Assembly (NCBI GenBank): GCA_045113695.1
Contig: JBGUJG010000009.1
Coordinates: forward strand, 1 to 64,000
Source of the DNA: UBA4246 sp045113695
GTDB lineage: Bacteria; Bacillota; Clostridia; Christensenellales; Aristaeellaceae
Length of the DNA: 64,000 bases
Reading direction: 5' to 3'
This document shows, one piece after another, positions 1 to 8,963 of the stretch (position 1 is the stretch's first letter; each line of letters opens with the position of its first letter). A model generated the notes under the pieces. That model saw only the letters and a list, made by a program, of their open reading frames with translations. It was not told the DNA's origin and did not search any database. The translations under genes were made by a program, and so were the position numbers.

Positions 1-192
1 CCGCTGTTCCGTATGCGTCAGCGTCAGCAGGTCCGCCCTGCCGGAGGCTTCGCGTTCGCCTTCGCCTGTATCATCACCCGTTACTCCGGCCGGAGGTTCC
101 GTTTTCCAGGGAACGGCGCCGAAAAAAACCCGGACGACGTCCGCCAGGTCGTTGGCAAACTGCGGCCAGTCCGTCCGGATCACAAGTTCCAT
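1..192 (-). CDS. hemZ: Coproporphyrinogen III dehydrogenase-like HemZ, N-terminal fragment
   Basis: Only the first 64 codons lie in the window; the gene runs off the left edge. The ATG at 190-192 overlaps the end of the upstream MBL hydrolase gene by 13 bp, which suggests coupled translation. The visible peptide starts MELVIRTDWPQFANDLADVV and matches in style the short N-terminal domain that precedes the radical-SAM barrel of HemZ proteins. The radical-SAM cysteines would lie outside the window. The call rests mainly on gene order: in many Clostridia relA, dtd and an MBL hydrolase are followed by hemZ. If right, it works in oxygen-independent haem-type tetrapyrrole metabolism. The product name is inference from context more than from sequence. 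Confidence 0.55.
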   Translation of the reverse strand, partial: MELVIRTDWPQFANDLADVVRVFFGAVPWKTEPPAGVTGDDTGEGEREASGRADLLTLTHTEQR

Positions 193-803
193 AGATTCCT
201 TCTTTCCCGCAGCACCGAGGTCGTGCGGCCGTGGCCGGGATAAACCGGCACGTCTTTGTCGAGGGTCAGGATCCGCTTCAGCGATTTCCAGAGCATCCGT
301 TCATTCCCTCCGTACAGATCCGTGCGGCCGAAGCCCGCCTCAAACAGGGTGTCCCCCGTAAAAAGCGCCTGCCCGTCCACAAGATAGCAGACGCTCCCCT
401 TCGTATGGCCGGGGGTATGCAGCACAGAAACGCCCATCCCGCAGAGGGAGAGCGTGTCCCCGTCCCGGACGGGCAGGGTCTCCTCCGGACGGGGCCTGCG
501 GTCGCCCGCCAGGAAGCCGGCGTTCCGCTCCGGGTCGTTCAGGATTTCCTGATCTTCCGGGTGAAGGTACACCGGCACGCCGGAAAAAGCCGGGAGGCCG
601 CCCGTGTGGTCAAAATGGCCGTGGGTCAGCAGCACCGCCCCGGGGTTCAGGCCCTGCTCTCGGGTTTTCCCGAGGATCCTGTCCCCGTCGTCGCCCGGGT
701 CGATCACCAGGGCGCTGGTCCCGCCTTCCGGCCATACGATATAGCAGTTTTCCGCCGCCGGCCCCACCGTCAGCCGCGTGATATTCAAAGACCGTTTCTC
801 CAT
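180..803 (-). CDS. MBL-fold metallo-hydrolase (glyoxalase II-like)
   Basis: A compact cytoplasmic metallo-beta-lactamase-fold hydrolase of about 207 residues. The zinc motif LTHGHFDHTGG (HxHxDH) is near residue 65, followed by later ligands in LHTPGHTKGS, FTGDTLFEAGFGRTD and the C-terminal VYPGHGRTT. These fit the hydroxyacylglutathione-hydrolase-like subgroup (YcbL/GloB-like), probably hydrolysing a thioester; the true substrate cannot be read. I start at the ATG at 803 (MEKRSLNITRL) and not at 839, because the 839 start lies inside a tandem 7-bp repeat that abuts the dtd stop codon. It sits between dtd and hemZ on the same strand and overlaps hemZ by 13 bp. Confidence 0.85.
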   Translation of the reverse strand: MEKRSLNITRLTVGPAAENCYIVWPEGGTSALVIDPGDDGDRILGKTREQGLNPGAVLLTHGHFDHTGGLPAFSGVPVYLHPEDQEILNDPERNAGFLAGDRRPRPEETLPVRDGDTLSLCGMGVSVLHTPGHTKGSVCYLVDGQALFTGDTLFEAGFGRTDLYGGNERMLWKSLKRILTLDKDVPVYPGHGRTTSVLRERRNLWNL

Positions 804-830
804 CTTTTCCGCGCATGAAGAGTCTCTTCC

Positions 831-863
831 ACTCCTCATTCCTCACTCCTCACTCCTCACTGA
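831..863. repeat. Heptad repeat array, TGAGGAG type
   Basis: On the minus strand this reads as tandem 7-bp units close to GTGAGGA/ATGAGGA, about four to five copies. It begins directly after the dtd stop codon (864-866) and runs into the start region of the MBL gene. It is the same family as the arrays near 9991, 22119 and 54371. Units of 7 bp with TGA/TAG put stop codons in every frame. Confidence 0.75.
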
Positions 864-1313
864 TCAGAAAAGTTTCCTCGAGTCCAGCAGGATCGTCACC
901 GGCCCGTCGTTGACCAGGGACACCTCCATGTGGGTGCGGAACACCCCGGTTTCCACCGGTACGCCGCCTTCCCGGAGCGTTTCGGCCGTCAGCAGGTATA
1001 GCTCGTCCGCCCTTTCCGGCGCTTCCGCCCGGGTAAAGCCGGGCCGGTTCTGGCCCCGGGCGTCCCCCAGCAGGGTAAACTGGCTGACCAGCAGCACCGC
1101 CCCGCCGACCTGGGCAAGGCTCAGGTTCATTTTGTCGTTTTCATCCTCGAAGACGCGGAGCTTGCGGATCTTGTCGGCCATATAGACGGCGTCCTTCTCC
1201 GTATCCCCCGCTTCGACCCCGAGCAGGACGCAGAACCCCTTCCCGATGGCCCCGCTCTCCTGTCCTTCTGAAATCACCCGGGCCTGACTGACCCGCTGCA
1301 CCACTGCGCGCAT
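864..1313 (-). CDS. dtd: D-aminoacyl-tRNA deacylase
   Basis: Dtd removes D-amino acids (and glycine) mischarged on tRNA, using the RNA itself for catalysis. At 149 residues the protein has the usual family length. It begins MRAVVQRVSQARV, a typical Dtd start, and carries the two family signatures: the SQFTLLGD motif near residue 78 and the NDGPVTI motif near residue 134 (the Gly-cisPro-type chirality-proofreading loop). It lies downstream of relA on the same strand, a very common arrangement in Bacillota. About 255 bp of palindrome-rich DNA separate it from relA, so it may not share the relA transcript fully. Confidence 0.95.
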   Translation of the reverse strand: MRAVVQRVSQARVISEGQESGAIGKGFCVLLGVEAGDTEKDAVYMADKIRKLRVFEDENDKMNLSLAQVGGAVLLVSQFTLLGDARGQNRPGFTRAEAPERADELYLLTAETLREGGVPVETGVFRTHMEVSLVNDGPVTILLDSRKLF

Positions 1314-1410
1314 AATAGTATGCCTCCAACTGAATCATCTGATTCATCTTACTTTTTATACAAAAAGGGGGTGATCAGGGGGAAGTTCCCCCTGATGATA
1401 ATCCACAGCG

Positions 1411-1560
1411 GCGGCATGTACGCCGCGAGGAGTATTTTTGCGGAGCAGAGCTTGCCCTGCGGGAGCAAAAATACATTCCTTGCGGATTTGCCGCCCGGGA
1501 GCCCTGAAAGGGCGAGAGGCAAATCCGTTGGGGGGTCCCGCAGGGGGGTCGCAAGACCCC
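1411..1560. repeat. Cluster of four consecutive palindromes between relA and dtd
   Basis: This 255-bp gap (1314-1568) holds no gene but a chain of hairpins: GCGGC/GCCGC at 1411-1426; GTATTTTTGC/GCAAAAATAC, perfect, at 1432-1474; CGGATTTGCC/GGCAAATCCG, perfect, at 1483-1527 with an inner GCCC-TGAAA-GGGC; and GGGGTC-GCAA-GACCCC (GNRA-type loop) at 1545-1560. No long T-run follows on the minus strand, so it is not a simple terminator. It may be a non-autonomous repeat element or a structured RNA 3' of relA. Confidence 0.7.
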
Positions 1561-1568
1561 ACTACGAG

Positions 1569-3761
1569 CTATTTCGCGCTTCTGTACGCCTCGATCACAT
1601 CCGACCGGTTCTGCAGCTTCTTGATCGCCTCGTCCACCTGGGAGCGGCTCTTGACCTTCAGCGTCATGATGATCGAGCAGGTCTTGTTCTTGTTGACCTT
1701 GACCGCCACGGCTGTGATCGGCAGCTTCATGTCGTCCACAAAGCCGGTGATCTCGCCCAGGAGGCTCGGATGGTCGTAGCAGATGATGTTGATGCTGGCG
1801 CTGAAATCGCCGATGTCCTCGTCCGCCCAGGAGACCTGGATCGTCCGCTCCGGCTCGATGTGCAGGGCGTTGATGCAGTCCGCCTTGTGAACGGTGACGC
1901 CGCGGCCCCGGGTGATGTAGCCGACGATATCGTCGCCCGGCACGGGGTTGCAGCAGTGGGCGAAGCGGACCAGCATGTCCGGCTCGCCCTGGACGTAGAT
2001 GCCCTGGGTCGGCTTGCCCGAGGGCTTCTGGGGCGGGGGCGTTTCCGTGAAGGGGACCACGGGAATGGGCTTTTTCGGCTCTTCCTGCCTGGTCTTTTCG
2101 TCGATCAGGCGGCTCATCACGTAAACGGCCGCCACGCCGCCGTACCCGATCGCCCCGTACAGGTCGTCCAGGTCGTTGAACATGTATTTGCGCAGGATCG
2201 GCTCGTAATACTCGGGTTTGGTGTAATCCGTCAGCTTGACGCCGCGGCGCTTGGCCTCGTGCTCCAGCATTTCGTGGCCGCGGGTCACATTTTCCCCGTG
2301 CAGCTCCCGCTTGAAGAACTGGCGGATCTTCGCCTTGGCCTGCTGGGTCCGGACGATCTTGAGCCAGTCCATCGAGGGGCCCTTCGAATTGGCGGAGGTC
2401 ATGACCTCGACCCGGTCGCCGGTCTGCAGCTCGGTATCCAGGGGCACCATCTTGCCGTTTACCCGGGCGCCGACGCACTGGTTGCCCACGTGGCTGTGGA
2501 TGCGGTACGCAAAATCCAGCGGGGTCGCCCCGCGCTGCATGGTGATGATGTCCCCCTTGGGGGTAAAGAGGAAGACCTCTTCCGAAAACAGGTCCGTTTT
2601 CAGGCTGTCGATGAACTCATGGCTGTCCCTGGTTTCGGACTGCCAGTCCAGGATCTGGCGGAGCCAGTAGAGCTTCTTGTCCAGCTGGGCGTCCTTGCTG
2701 CCCTCCTTGTAGCGCCAGTGGGCGGCGATGCCGTATTCTGCGATGCGGTGCATCTCCTGGGTGCGGATCTGCACCTCGAACGGGAACGGAATCTCCCGCC
2801 CGCCCATCACCGTCGTGTGGAGGGACTGGTACATGTTGGCCTTGGGCACGGAGATATAATCCTTGAAGCGGCCCGGCACCTGATTCCACAGCGTATGGAC
2901 GATGCCGAGCACGAGGTAGCATTCCGGCACCGTGTCCACGATCACGCGGATGGCAATCAGGTCGTAGATCTGGTCGAAGGGCTTGTTGCGGATGACCATC
3001 TTGTTGTAGATGGAGTACAGGTGCTTGGGCCGTCCGTCGATGGTGAAATGGAGCTTGGCCTCCTTCAGCTTTTCGGACAGCTTTTCCTTGATCTGGCGGA
3101 TGCTTTCCTCCCGCTCGGCGCGCTTCATGCCGACCTTGCGGGCGACCTCCTGGAAGCCTTCCGGGTCGATGTAGCGCAGCGACAGGTCTTCCAGCTCCTG
3201 CTTGATGGCGTACACGCCCAGGCGGTGGGCCAGCGGGGCATAAATGTCCAGGGTCTCCCGGGCGATGGCGATCTGCCGCTCGGGGGACTGGTATTTGAGC
3301 GTCAGCATGTTGTGCAGGCGGTCCGCCAGCTTGATCAGCACCACCCGGATGTCCTTGCTCATCGCCAGGATCATCTTGCGCAGGCTCTCCGCCTGCTGCT
3401 CTTCCCGGTCGGTGAAATTGAGGCGGCCGAGCTTGGTCACGCCGTCCACCAGCTGGGCGATCTCGGGGCTGAACTCCTTCTCGATGGTGTCCAGCGTCAC
3501 GTCCGGGCAGTCCTCCACCGTGTCGTGGAGGAAGCCGGCCGCGATAGTCGGCGGGTCGATCATGATCTCGGTCAGGATGCTGGCGACATAGACCGGATGA
3601 ATGATGTAAGGCTCGCCGCTCTTGCGCTTCTGATCCGCGTGCACCCGGGCGGCGAAATCATACGCCTTCCGGCACAGCAGGGCGCCCTCATGGTCGTAGG
3701 ATTTTTCCACCCTGGCCGCGATCTGGTCAATCGTCAGGCTTTCGTAGGCTGAATACGGCAT
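1569..3761 (-). CDS. relA: Bifunctional (p)ppGpp synthetase/hydrolase, RelA/SpoT (Rel)
   Basis: The stringent-response enzyme: makes (p)ppGpp from ATP and GTP/GDP and hydrolyses it. At 730 residues it has full Rel length. Domains in order: HD hydrolase near residues 45-150 with the intact HDTVEDC motif, so hydrolase activity is expected; synthetase near 230-345 with YQSLHTTVMG; TGS near 385-445 (FLFTPKGDIITM...GATPLDFAYRIH); zinc-finger/helical region containing RFAHCCNPVPGDDI; and a C-terminal ACT domain from about 655. This is the long ribosome-associated type, the usual single Rel of Bacillota. It ends in front of a palindrome cluster and starts 3 bp after the recJ stop codon, so recJ and relA are very likely co-transcribed. 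Confidence 0.97.
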   Translation of the reverse strand: MPYSAYESLTIDQIAARVEKSYDHEGALLCRKAYDFAARVHADQKRKSGEPYIIHPVYVASILTEIMIDPPTIAAGFLHDTVEDCPDVTLDTIEKEFSPEIAQLVDGVTKLGRLNFTDREEQQAESLRKMILAMSKDIRVVLIKLADRLHNMLTLKYQSPERQIAIARETLDIYAPLAHRLGVYAIKQELEDLSLRYIDPEGFQEVARKVGMKRAEREESIRQIKEKLSEKLKEAKLHFTIDGRPKHLYSIYNKMVIRNKPFDQIYDLIAIRVIVDTVPECYLVLGIVHTLWNQVPGRFKDYISVPKANMYQSLHTTVMGGREIPFPFEVQIRTQEMHRIAEYGIAAHWRYKEGSKDAQLDKKLYWLRQILDWQSETRDSHEFIDSLKTDLFSEEVFLFTPKGDIITMQRGATPLDFAYRIHSHVGNQCVGARVNGKMVPLDTELQTGDRVEVMTSANSKGPSMDWLKIVRTQQAKAKIRQFFKRELHGENVTRGHEMLEHEAKRRGVKLTDYTKPEYYEPILRKYMFNDLDDLYGAIGYGGVAAVYVMSRLIDEKTRQEEPKKPIPVVPFTETPPPQKPSGKPTQGIYVQGEPDMLVRFAHCCNPVPGDDIVGYITRGRGVTVHKADCINALHIEPERTIQVSWADEDIGDFSASINIICYDHPSLLGEITGFVDDMKLPITAVAVKVNKNKTCSIIMTLKVKSRSQVDEAIKKLQNRSDVIEAYRSAK

Positions 3762-3764
3762 GGC

Positions 3765-6086
3765 TCACTCTCCTTTCCATCCGGCCAGCAGACGGTACGC
3801 CGGGTCCTGTGAAGGGTCCGCTTTGCGCAGGCCGCTGACGGCGGCCAGAAACGGCTGCTCAGTCCATTCGATCAGTCCCAGGCGGTGCAGGACGCTCAGG
3901 GACAGGAACACTTTTCCGCACTCCCGGTTCAGCTCCTGCGCCAGGTGCTGCAGGGAACGGAACGGCGGGCGCCCGCGCAGCGCCGTGTAGGTCCCGCGCA
4001 TATCGTCCAGCGACGGCACCGTTTCTTCCATCCAGCGGCGCAGGGCCGCGCTGACCGGGGCGGTCAGAAATGCCCGTCCCTCCAGGGGCGCAAACAGGGC
4101 GGCGTCCTTCCCGGTCAGGTCCCCGTCCGCCAGAATCACCCGGGCGTACGGGGCGCTGATGTCCCCCGCAGGAACCCCGCAGACGATCGTGCTGTACGCC
4201 CGCCGGTCCGACAGCGGGGCAAACGCCATGTCCAGCTGCGGGCAGCGGCGGTGCCAGCGCAGGGCCGTTTCCCGCGTGCGGCAGAAAATGAGGGTTCCCT
4301 GCGTTTCGCCCGCCCATCTTCCGGCGGTCTCCTCCGACCAGCAGGCCGGTGCGGAAAGAGTATTATTCTCCAGGGAGAGGCAAAAATCCTGCCAGAGGGC
4401 CGCGGCGATCTTTTCCCCCGGCACCTCTACGGATTCCGGGTCTCCCTGAATGGCGCTGACCCTGCACTCGTAGGATACCCGGTCGCGGAACCGGTTTTCG
4501 ACCGGCGTAAAGAGGATGTCCGCCCGGTGGGGCAGATGGTCCGCCAGGTCCCCCATCCGGAAGGCGATGCCGTCGCGGCTGTCGCTGCCCTCGATCAGGG
4601 AAAGCTTTAAGTGGGCGTACCCGCTGCCCACCGCCCGGGCCGACAGGATGCCGACGCCCCGGAGCAGGAAGACCGGCTCCGGGTTGCCCATTCCATAAGG
4701 CTCCAGCAGGTTCATCCGCCGGACGGTTTCCGCGCTGACGTCCGACAGGCTGAGCGGGGCGTCGTAATACCGGACCGGGATCAGCGCCCTTCCGTCCAGC
4801 TGAGCGCGGACGGCTTCGTTCAGGGCCTCCCGGAAAGCGGGAACGTCTTCATAGGGCAGGGTCATGCCGGCCGCCTGCTTATGGCCGCCGAAGCGCAGGA
4901 AAAACCGGCGGCAGGCAAACAGGGCCTGATAGATATCGACATCCCCGGCGCTCCGGGCGCTGCCGACCGCCACGTCTCCCTGGTGGGAGAGGATGACGAC
5001 CGGGTAGCCAGTCTTTTCGGCCAGCCGGCCGGCCGCCAGACCGACGACGCCGCTTTCGTACCCTTCGCCGCAGATCACAATGACCCGGTCGCGGCTCAGG
5101 TCAAAGGCGGCCAGCTGGTCTTCCGCGTCGTCCTGCACCTGTTTTTCGAGGGTCTTTCTTTCCTCGTTCAGCCGCTGCAGCTCCAGGGCCTGCCGCATCG
5201 CCCGGTCTTCGTCGCCCTCCTGGATCAGCGACAGGGCGGTCAGTGCGCTCTGCAGCCGGCCGCAGGCGTTGAGCCGCGGGGCCAGGCCGAAGGCGATGTG
5301 CTCGCTGCGCAGTTTGTCCGGCACGCCGGACACCTGCTTTAAGGCCCGGAGCCCGGGCCGGACGGTTCTGTCCAGGGCTTTTAAGCCCTTCTGCACGATC
5401 AGGCGGTTTTCGGAAAGCAGGGGCACCAGGTCCGCCACGGTGGCCAGGGCCGCCAGGTCCAGGCAGTCTTCGGCCGCTTTTTCCCCCAGCAGGGCCGCGC
5501 ACAGCTTGTACGCCACCCCCGCCCCGCACAGATACGGGACAGGGCAGGGCGGCATCAGCGGGTCGACCACCGCGTCCGCCTCCGGGATCTCCGGCGGCAG
5601 GGTGTGGTGATCGGTAATGATCACCTGCATGCCCAGGGCCTTGGCCAGCCTGACCTCGTCCGCCCCGGTGATCCCGCAGTCCACCGTCACCAGCAGCCCG
5701 GCCTTTTTGCTGATCGCCCGGATCGCTTCGGCGTTCAGACCGTAGCCCTCCTCGTGCCGGTCCGGGATGTAGACCGCGGCGTCCAGCCCGAAAGAGCACA
5801 GCGTCTGGTGCATGATGGCGCAGGCGCAGATGCCGTCCACGTCGTAATCCCCGTAGACGACGGCCCGGACGCCCGCTTCCTTCGCCCCGCGGATCAGGGC
5901 GACGGCCCTGTCCATGTCGTGCAGGAGGAAGGGATCAAAGAAGCCCTTTTTCTCCGGATACAGGAAGGCCTCCGCCTTTTCCGGGGTATCGATCCCCCGG
6001 GCGAGCAGCAGCTCGCTCAGCCAGGCCGGCAGGCCGGGCAGGGAACCCACGGCAAACCCCGCGCTCCGTTTGAGCAGTTTCTGCAT
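3765..6086 (-). CDS. recJ: Single-stranded-DNA-specific exonuclease RecJ
   Basis: RecJ degrades single-stranded DNA 5' to 3' in recombinational, mismatch and base-excision repair. The 773-residue protein carries the DHH-family motifs: YGDYDVDGICACAI near residue 80, a VDCGITG motif, ITDHHTLPPEIPEADAVVDP near residue 158, and the downstream DHHA1-type region with RFGGHKQAAGMTL near residue 400. An OB-like region and a longer, poorly conserved C-terminal part follow, as in Bacillota RecJ. It is directly upstream of relA (3-bp gap). A stem-loop separates it from secF further upstream, so it probably has its own promoter in 6090-6135, though none is obvious. Confidence 0.96.
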   Translation of the reverse strand: MQKLLKRSAGFAVGSLPGLPAWLSELLLARGIDTPEKAEAFLYPEKKGFFDPFLLHDMDRAVALIRGAKEAGVRAVVYGDYDVDGICACAIMHQTLCSFGLDAAVYIPDRHEEGYGLNAEAIRAISKKAGLLVTVDCGITGADEVRLAKALGMQVIITDHHTLPPEIPEADAVVDPLMPPCPVPYLCGAGVAYKLCAALLGEKAAEDCLDLAALATVADLVPLLSENRLIVQKGLKALDRTVRPGLRALKQVSGVPDKLRSEHIAFGLAPRLNACGRLQSALTALSLIQEGDEDRAMRQALELQRLNEERKTLEKQVQDDAEDQLAAFDLSRDRVIVICGEGYESGVVGLAAGRLAEKTGYPVVILSHQGDVAVGSARSAGDVDIYQALFACRRFFLRFGGHKQAAGMTLPYEDVPAFREALNEAVRAQLDGRALIPVRYYDAPLSLSDVSAETVRRMNLLEPYGMGNPEPVFLLRGVGILSARAVGSGYAHLKLSLIEGSDSRDGIAFRMGDLADHLPHRADILFTPVENRFRDRVSYECRVSAIQGDPESVEVPGEKIAAALWQDFCLSLENNTLSAPACWSEETAGRWAGETQGTLIFCRTRETALRWHRRCPQLDMAFAPLSDRRAYSTIVCGVPAGDISAPYARVILADGDLTGKDAALFAPLEGRAFLTAPVSAALRRWMEETVPSLDDMRGTYTALRGRPPFRSLQHLAQELNRECGKVFLSLSVLHRLGLIEWTEQPFLAAVSGLRKADPSQDPAYRLLAGWKGE

Positions 6087-6135
6087 GGAAGCGCCTCCTT
6101 TCCGGAAAAATCCGTCCTGAAAAAATATGGAAAGA

Positions 6136-6165
6136 GGCTGCTGCAGCGTTTGTACTGCAACAGCC
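6136..6165 (-). terminator. Rho-independent terminator of the secDF operon
   Basis: Stem GGCTGTTGCAG/CTGCAGCAGCC with one G-U type mismatch and an 8-nt loop. On the minus strand it is followed by TCTTTCC and then a T-rich run. It lies between the secF stop codon and the recJ start. Confidence 0.65.
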
Positions 6166-6180
6166 CCTGAAATCGGTTGA

Positions 6181-7101
6181 TTATGCCTTGGCAGCCTTCT
6201 TCTGGGCGGCGCGGCTGGCGCGCAGCTCGGTCAGGGCGGCCCAGATGTAGCCGTTGATCAGGTTGGCGCTGTATACGCCGGCCAGGATGCCGATGATGAT
6301 GGGCAGCGCGAATTCCTTGATGCTGGCGACGCCCAGGATATACAGGCACAGGATGGTGACCACGGTGGTCAGGGTCGTGTTGATGGTGCGGCCCAGGCTC
6401 TCCTTCACGGAGATGCTGACGACCTCCTGCCGGGGCAGGTTCGCGTAAACGGCCTTGCGGTGATTCTCGCGGATGCGGTCGAAGATGATGATGGTGTTGT
6501 TGATGGAGTAGCCGACGATGGTCAGCATCGCGGCGATGAAGGTGGAGTTCATCTGCATGAAGTTGCGCAGGAACACCATGAAGGCCAGCATGATCAGCAC
6601 GTCGTGCACGATGCCGAACACGGCGGCGACGCCCATGTTGAAGTCAAAGCGCAGGGCGATGTAGACCAGCATCGCGGCCGCGGCGGCCAGCACGCTCAGG
6701 ATGGCGTTGCGCAGCAGGGTGCCGCTGGCCACGCCGCCCACGTAGGACACGGTGGCTTCGTTGGTCTTCATATCCGGATATTTGGCGGAGAGCTCTTCTT
6801 CCAGCTTGGCGCGCAGCTCATGGACGGCGGTTTCACCTTCCAGGGCCTTGACGCGGATCTGCAGTTCGGACTGGCCGGCGCCGGCCTTGGCAATCTGGAA
6901 CTCGCTGATGCCGGCGTTTCTCAGGGCCGTTTCCACGTCGGCGTTGTCAAAGGCGGAGCCCATCTTGTATACGATCGAAAGGCCGCCGGCAAAGTCGATA
7001 CCCTGGTTGATGCCCAGGCCGAAGATGGACAGCACGCCGGCCAGCACGATCAGGGCAAGGGAGATACAGAGGCATTTCTTGGCGCGATCTTGAAGTTTCA
7101 T
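6181..7101 (-). CDS. secF: Protein translocase subunit SecF
   Basis: SecF pairs with SecD to pull preproteins across the membrane after SecYEG, using the proton or sodium gradient. 306 residues: one transmembrane helix at about 10-30, an extracellular P1-like domain carrying the GIDFAGGLSI motif near residue 35, then five more helices. The family signature GYSINNTIIIFDRIRENHR is at about 206-224. Separate secD and secF genes are usual in many Clostridia. The gene starts one base after the secD stop codon, so the two are translationally coupled. Confidence 0.97.
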   Translation of the reverse strand: MKLQDRAKKCLCISLALIVLAGVLSIFGLGINQGIDFAGGLSIVYKMGSAFDNADVETALRNAGISEFQIAKAGAGQSELQIRVKALEGETAVHELRAKLEEELSAKYPDMKTNEATVSYVGGVASGTLLRNAILSVLAAAAAMLVYIALRFDFNMGVAAVFGIVHDVLIMLAFMVFLRNFMQMNSTFIAAMLTIVGYSINNTIIIFDRIRENHRKAVYANLPRQEVVSISVKESLGRTINTTLTTVVTILCLYILGVASIKEFALPIIIGILAGVYSANLINGYIWAALTELRASRAAQKKAAKA

Positions 7102-7102
7102 C

Positions 7103-8452
7103 TTACTGCGCCTCCTTCTTCAGAGCCTTGGCGGAAAACAGCTCGGGTTTCCCGGGAATGACGTTGATCATGTTCATCAGCAGGATCCGGCTGATGATGA
7201 TGGCGGTGAACATGGAGCACACGACGCTCAGGGCCAGCATGTTGGCAAAGCCGCGGACGGAGCCGGTGCCGAACATCATCAGCACGATGGCCGCGATCAG
7301 GGTGGTCACGTTGGCGTCGAGAATGGCGGAGAAGGCGTTCTTGAAGCCCATCTTCGCAGCAGCCTTGGTGTTGCGGCCGAGGGCCAGTTCTTCACCGAAG
7401 CGCTCGAAGATGACGACGTTGGCGTCCACCGCCATACCGATGCCCAGGATGACGCCGGCGATGCCGGGCAGGGTCAGCTGGAAGCCGGGCAGCATGGCCA
7501 CGAACCAGAACAGGAGGATGATGTACAGAACCAGCGCCCAGGAGGCGACAAGGCCGCTTAAGCGGTAGCGGATGATCATGATCAGCATGACCAGCAGGAT
7601 GCCGATGGCGGCAGCCGTGAGCGAGGTCTGCAGGGCGTCCACGCCCAGGGTGGCGGAAATGGTGTCCACCTTCTGCTGGGTCAGCGTCAGGGGAAGGGCG
7701 CCGCTCTGGATCTGGATGGCCAGGGACTGGGCCTGCTCCTGGGAGAAGTTGCCCTCAATGACGCCGCGGCCTTCCGTGATGGCGGAGTTGACGGTCGGGC
7801 TCATGATTTCCTGGCCGTCCAGGTGGATGGCGATGCGTTTGCCGATGTTGGCGCTGGTCATGTCGCCGAAGAGCTTCGTGCCTTCGCCGTCCAGCTCAAA
7901 GGCCACGACGTAATTGTTGTTGATGCTGTTATTGTCGGACTGGGTGGTCGCGTAGGCGTTGCGGACATGCTCGCCGGTCATGAAGGTTTCGCCCTCGGGA
8001 GACTTGAACTCCAGCAGCGCGGGAGAACCGATCAGGTCCAGCACGGCGTTCGGGTCCGTCACGGAAGGAATCTCGACACGGATGCCGTCGCCGCCCAGCT
8101 GGGTGACGGTGGCTTCGGTGAAGCCCTTGTCGGTCAGACGCTTGCGGATGACGTCCATCGTGCTGCTGACCAGGTAGGAATACATGCCGTCATCCATGCC
8201 GTCGGGCCGGGTCGCCTGATATTCGACATAGACGCCGCCCTGCAGGTCCAGGCCCAGGCTGATGGCCTCAGGCCAGTGCTGGGCGCTGGTGGGCACCCAG
8301 GGCAGGAGCTTGTACAGACCCTCCGGCGGCAGCGCCATGCCGGTCACGGACAGAACGCCGAGGATCACGGTAATGCACAGCATCACGCACAGCACGATCG
8401 CGCCCTTGGTGCGGGAAGCCATCGGCTTGCGCGTTTTTTGAGGTTTTGACAT
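7103..8452 (-). CDS. secD: Protein translocase subunit SecD
   Basis: SecD, 449 residues, six predicted membrane helices with a large extracytoplasmic loop between the first and second. Seen motifs: LGLDLQGGVYVEYQ near residue 65 (the DLxGG motif), a P1 domain with TVTQLGGDGIRVEIP, and the GIAGVILGIGMAVDANVVIFER motif region near residue 330 (split here by wording only), typical of the SecD membrane part. Together with SecF it assists late steps of protein export. It is the second gene of a likely operon whose first member is a small secreted protein 101 bp upstream, preceded by a consensus-like promoter. Confidence 0.97.
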   Translation of the reverse strand: MSKPQKTRKPMASRTKGAIVLCVMLCITVILGVLSVTGMALPPEGLYKLLPWVPTSAQHWPEAISLGLDLQGGVYVEYQATRPDGMDDGMYSYLVSSTMDVIRKRLTDKGFTEATVTQLGGDGIRVEIPSVTDPNAVLDLIGSPALLEFKSPEGETFMTGEHVRNAYATTQSDNNSINNNYVVAFELDGEGTKLFGDMTSANIGKRIAIHLDGQEIMSPTVNSAITEGRGVIEGNFSQEQAQSLAIQIQSGALPLTLTQQKVDTISATLGVDALQTSLTAAAIGILLVMLIMIIRYRLSGLVASWALVLYIILLFWFVAMLPGFQLTLPGIAGVILGIGMAVDANVVIFERFGEELALGRNTKAAAKMGFKNAFSAILDANVTTLIAAIVLMMFGTGSVRGFANMLALSVVCSMFTAIIISRILLMNMINVIPGKPELFSAKALKKEAQ

Positions 8453-8553
8453 GTTGGTTGTCCTTCTTTCGTTATTTCATTTTGCTGATCAATCCGGCTC
8501 GGAAAGGCCGCCGCCCGGCCTGCCGGGAAACGGGACGGCGCAGGCTCCCTTCC

Positions 8554-8883
8554 CTACCCGGCCTCATCCGGATAGTGGAAGGCCCGGAAATTGGCGCGGC
8601 GGTAGGTCTGCCGGAGCAGCGGCACGCCGTTGGCGTCCGCGCTGGGACATTCCGGCTCAGCCTGCCGGATCGTCACCGGAACGGATTCTTCCCGGACGGA
8701 CGGACGTTTCCTGACGGCCGCGTCTTCCTGCGGTTCCGTCCGGGTCATCGGCTGCATCCCGCACACCGGCATGGGCCTGGGCGGGGCGGGCGTCTCTTCC
8801 TCGGCAGGGGCGGAGACCATGGCGGCCAGCATCAGCAGCATCAGCAGCACGCCGAAGCTGAGCCCAAAGAGGCTCTTTTTCAT
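8554..8883 (-). CDS. Small secreted or membrane-anchored protein, unknown function
   Basis: 109 residues, not recognised. The first 25 residues (MKKSLFGLSFGVLLMLLMLA...) form a clear signal peptide or anchor with AMVSAPAEEE as a possible cleavage region. The rest is rich in Pro, Glu and Arg, low in hydrophobic residues and contains two cysteines, so it is probably unstructured outside the membrane. A good ribosome site (GAAAGGGGGAG) precedes the ATG. Upstream lies a near-consensus promoter at 8964-8992. Because secD follows on the same strand within 101 bp, this gene may lead the secDF transcript; a role in export is only a guess from that position. Confidence 0.65.
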   Translation of the reverse strand: MKKSLFGLSFGVLLMLLMLAAMVSAPAEEETPAPPRPMPVCGMQPMTRTEPQEDAAVRKRPSVREESVPVTIRQAEPECPSADANGVPLLRQTYRRANFRAFHYPDEAG

Positions 8884-8963
8884 CCGCCCGTCTCCCCCTT
8901 TCTCCGCTGAAGTGAGAACGCATTCCGTCCATGCCCCGTTCCGCGGGGCGAAAATACTGCATT

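Noticed and set aside
1320..3752. 810-aa open frame on the plus strand opposite relA
   Set aside because: Fully antisense to a clear relA; rich in His, Val and Asp as expected from mirror reading of a G+C-rich gene; no motif.
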